In this document: positions 5,956 to 7,415 of the stretch, piece by piece
Layout of the letters: the number at the start of each line of letters is the position of its first letter
Numbering within the stretch: the stretch's first letter is position 1
NCBI GenBank assembly: GCA_007136165.1
Contig: SLHK01000025.1
Span: 1 to 7,415 of the forward strand
Reading direction: 5' to 3'
Source: Syntrophomonadaceae bacterium
GTDB lineage: Bacteria > Bacillota > Dethiobacteria > PWVN01
DNA: 7,415 nucleotides
The notes under the pieces: generated by a model
Told to the model about the DNA's origin: nothing
Seen by the model: only the letters and a program-made list of their open reading frames with translations
Databases searched by the model: none
Made by a program: the position numbers and the translations under genes

Positions 5956-6762
5956 TTATTTTTGCAGCCTTTCATGGGCTTCCGCAATTATTTTCTCCGG
6001 GATGGGAGGGTTTTTGAGACGTGCGCTGCGGCCAAAAAGGGCCAGGTATTCGATGTTGCCCTTGGGCCCCTTGATGGGCGAATAGGTGAGGTTCTGCAGG
6101 TGGTATCCCTGCAGCAGGGCCTCCTTGAAGACCCTTTCCAGTACGAGGCGGTGAGTTCCCGGGTCCCGGACCACGCCGCCCCGGCCCACCCGGCCTTTCC
6201 CCGCTTCAAACTGGGGTTTGACCAGGGTCAGGACCCGGGGAACATCCAGATTTTTAAGGACGGGGAAGACCAGCCTCAGGGAAATGAAGGAGACATCCAC
6301 CAGGGCCAGGTCAATGGGGGCCCCTGCCAGGGCCTCCTTTGTCAGGTGGCGGATATTCAGGCGCTCCAGGTTTTTTACCCGGGGGTCCTGCCTGAGGGAC
6401 CAGGCCAGCTGGCCGTAACCCACATCCACGGCGAAGACCCGGGCGGCCCCCCGCTTAAGGGCACAGTCGCTGAACCCGCCTGTGGAGGCCCCCACATCCA
6501 GAAGGGTCTTCCCTTCCACGTCCAGGTTAAAATCCTGCAGGGCCTTTTCCAGCTTCAATCCGCCGCGGCTCACATAGGCGGGGGAGGTGCTTTTGATATC
6601 AATGCTTGCCTCCCGGTTGACCCGGGTGCCGGCTTTTTCCACCCGCCGCCCCTCTACAATAACCTCTCCCGCCATGATGGCAGCCCGGGCTTTTTCCCGG
6701 CTGGGGAAGAGGCCTTTATCCACCAACAGCATGTCCAATCTGATTTTTTCTTCCGGGGTCAT
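5956..6762 (-). CDS. tlyA: TlyA family rRNA (cytidine-2'-O)-methyltransferase
   Basis: TlyA uses SAM to 2'-O-methylate cytidine in rRNA (C1920 in 23S, in some species also C1409 in 16S). An S4 RNA-binding domain covers about 8-67 (RLDMLLVDKGLFPSREKARAAI). An RrmJ/FtsJ-type methyltransferase domain follows: YVSRGGLKLEKAL at 63-75, SAM motif DVGASTGGFSDC at 89-100, DVSFISL at 146-152, VKPQFEAG at 181-188 and NIEYLALF at 236-243. These supply the family's K-D-K-E set (K70, D146, K182, E238). The frame is open further upstream, but the ATG at 6760-6762 overlaps the dxs stop as ATGA and gives 268 residues, the normal length. It lacks a clear ribosome binding site, so coupling to dxs is likely. Confidence 0.96.
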   Translation of the reverse strand: MTPEEKIRLDMLLVDKGLFPSREKARAAIMAGEVIVEGRRVEKAGTRVNREASIDIKSTSPAYVSRGGLKLEKALQDFNLDVEGKTLLDVGASTGGFSDCALKRGAARVFAVDVGYGQLAWSLRQDPRVKNLERLNIRHLTKEALAGAPIDLALVDVSFISLRLVFPVLKNLDVPRVLTLVKPQFEAGKGRVGRGGVVRDPGTHRLVLERVFKEALLQGYHLQNLTYSPIKGPKGNIEYLALFGRSARLKNPPIPEKIIAEAHERLQK

Positions 6763-7415
6763 CGGGCTTTTACGGCCTTGAAGCGCCAAAAACCCAGGCA
6801 AGCCTCGTAAATCCCTTCCGGGTCCAGTCCGTGCATACTGAGGAGTTTTTTCCGGGGGCCCTGGCTGACGAAAGAGTTGGGCAGGGCCAGCCGCTTGACC
6901 TGCACATCAGTTATACCCTCTTCCTCCAGCATTTCCAGGACACCGCTGCCAAAGCCGCCCGCCAGAACGTTTTCCTCCACCGTGGCCACCCGGCGGCACC
7001 GGCGGGCCCACTCTCCCAGGGTTTTTCTGTCCAGGGGCGCCGCAAAGCGGGCATTGATGACAGCTGCCCTGAGGCCGTGGCGGGAAAGAAGGGCTGCCGC
7101 CCTGAGGGAAGGCTCTACCATACTGCCCAGGGCAAAGATGGCCAGGTCCGCCCCTTCCCGCAGGACCTGGCTCCTGGACAGGGTCAGGTCCCTGTAGGGG
7201 TCCTTCAGGCTGACTCCCTCACCGGTACTCCGGGGGTAGCGCAGGGCGCAGGGGCCCGGGTAGTTCAGGGAGCTGTAGAGCATGTGCCTGAGTTCGTCCT
7301 CATTTCGGGGGGCCATGATGACCATACCCGGGATGCTCCGCAGAAAGGAGATATCAAAGAGGCCCTGGTGGGTGGGGCCGTCTTCCCCCACCACCCCCGC
7401 CCTGTCCACGGCAAA
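6759..7415 (-). CDS. dxs: 1-deoxy-D-xylulose-5-phosphate synthase, C-terminal part
   Basis: Dxs condenses pyruvate and glyceraldehyde 3-phosphate, with thiamine diphosphate, in the first step of the MEP isoprenoid pathway. The last 218 residues are present; the N-terminal two thirds, including the diphosphate-binding part, lie beyond the right edge. The visible start DRAGVVGEDGPTHQGLFDISFLRSIPG belongs to the transketolase pyrimidine-binding domain. The transketolase C-terminal domain follows, with LAIFALGSMVEPSLRAA and VATVEENVLAGGFGSGVLEML typical of Dxs. The open frame continues to the window edge with no start needed, so truncation is only by the window. The stop at 6759-6761 overlaps the tlyA ATG. 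Linkage to tlyA is standard in Firmicutes. Confidence 0.97.
   Translation of the reverse strand, partial: FAVDRAGVVGEDGPTHQGLFDISFLRSIPGMVIMAPRNEDELRHMLYSSLNYPGPCALRYPRSTGEGVSLKDPYRDLTLSRSQVLREGADLAIFALGSMVEPSLRAAALLSRHGLRAAVINARFAAPLDRKTLGEWARRCRRVATVEENVLAGGFGSGVLEMLEEEGITDVQVKRLALPNSFVSQGPRKKLLSMHGLDPEGIYEACLGFWRFKAVKAR

Noticed and set aside
6763..6801. Earlier in-frame start for tlyA giving 281 residues
   Set aside because: The extra 13 residues overlap dxs coding sequence and are not part of the S4 domain; the ATGA overlap start gives the usual length.
5962..6810. Long plus-strand open frame of about 282 codons opposite tlyA
   Set aside because: It mirrors tlyA, whose motifs are all clear. 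The plus-strand product is low in recognisable domains and arises from the GC-rich codon use of the minus-strand gene.
1..7415. CCAGG appears much more often on the plus strand than CCTGG
   Set aside because: All genes are on the minus strand and favour CTG and GCC codons, so CCTGG in coding sense is expected. I did not count it against a codon-shuffled model, which would be the deciding test.

Overview
The window is a core chromosomal block of a Gram-positive, endospore-forming member of the Clostridia. Evidence for this is the presence of spo0A and spoIVB, the order dxs-tlyA-(orf)-nadK-recN-spoIVB-spo0A, and protein sequences with a Peptococcaceae/Desulfotomaculum-like feel; the genus cannot be fixed from sequence alone. 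Every convincing gene is on the minus strand, so transcription runs from right to left. Coding DNA is GC-rich by eye, and the gaps are AT-rich. There are no mobile elements, CRISPR arrays, tRNAs or rRNAs.

In order of transcription: the 3' third of dxs (isoprenoid precursor synthesis, cut by the right edge); tlyA (rRNA 2'-O-methyltransferase); an unrecognised two-membrane-segment protein whose middle looks like a decayed PD-(D/E)XK nuclease fold; nadK (NAD kinase); recN (SMC-like DNA repair ATPase); a terminator; a sporulation-type promoter region; spoIVB (PDZ-serine peptidase that signals from forespore to mother cell); a terminator built into the last codons of spoIVB; a sigma-H/Spo0A-box promoter; spo0A (sporulation master regulator); a terminator; and the 5' part of steA, running off the left edge. 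From dxs to recN the genes are packed as one operon, with ATGA overlaps at dxs/tlyA and orf/nadK and a ribosome binding site overlapping the nadK stop. spoIVB and spo0A are each insulated by terminators and have their own promoter candidates.

The block is mostly conserved and ordinary. The best points for a second look are: (1) an excellent sigma-H promoter for spo0A whose -10 element contains a perfect 0A box, with phased A-tracts upstream; (2) a terminator hairpin made entirely of the last eight codons of spoIVB, including its stop; (3) a 7-codon leader ORF with a strong ribosome binding site overlapping the spoIVB start, plus a sigma-G-like promoter and two inverted repeats; (4) the absence of argR from between nadK and recN; and (5) the membrane-anchored nuclease-like orf. 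I see no evidence for a wholly new multi-gene system.
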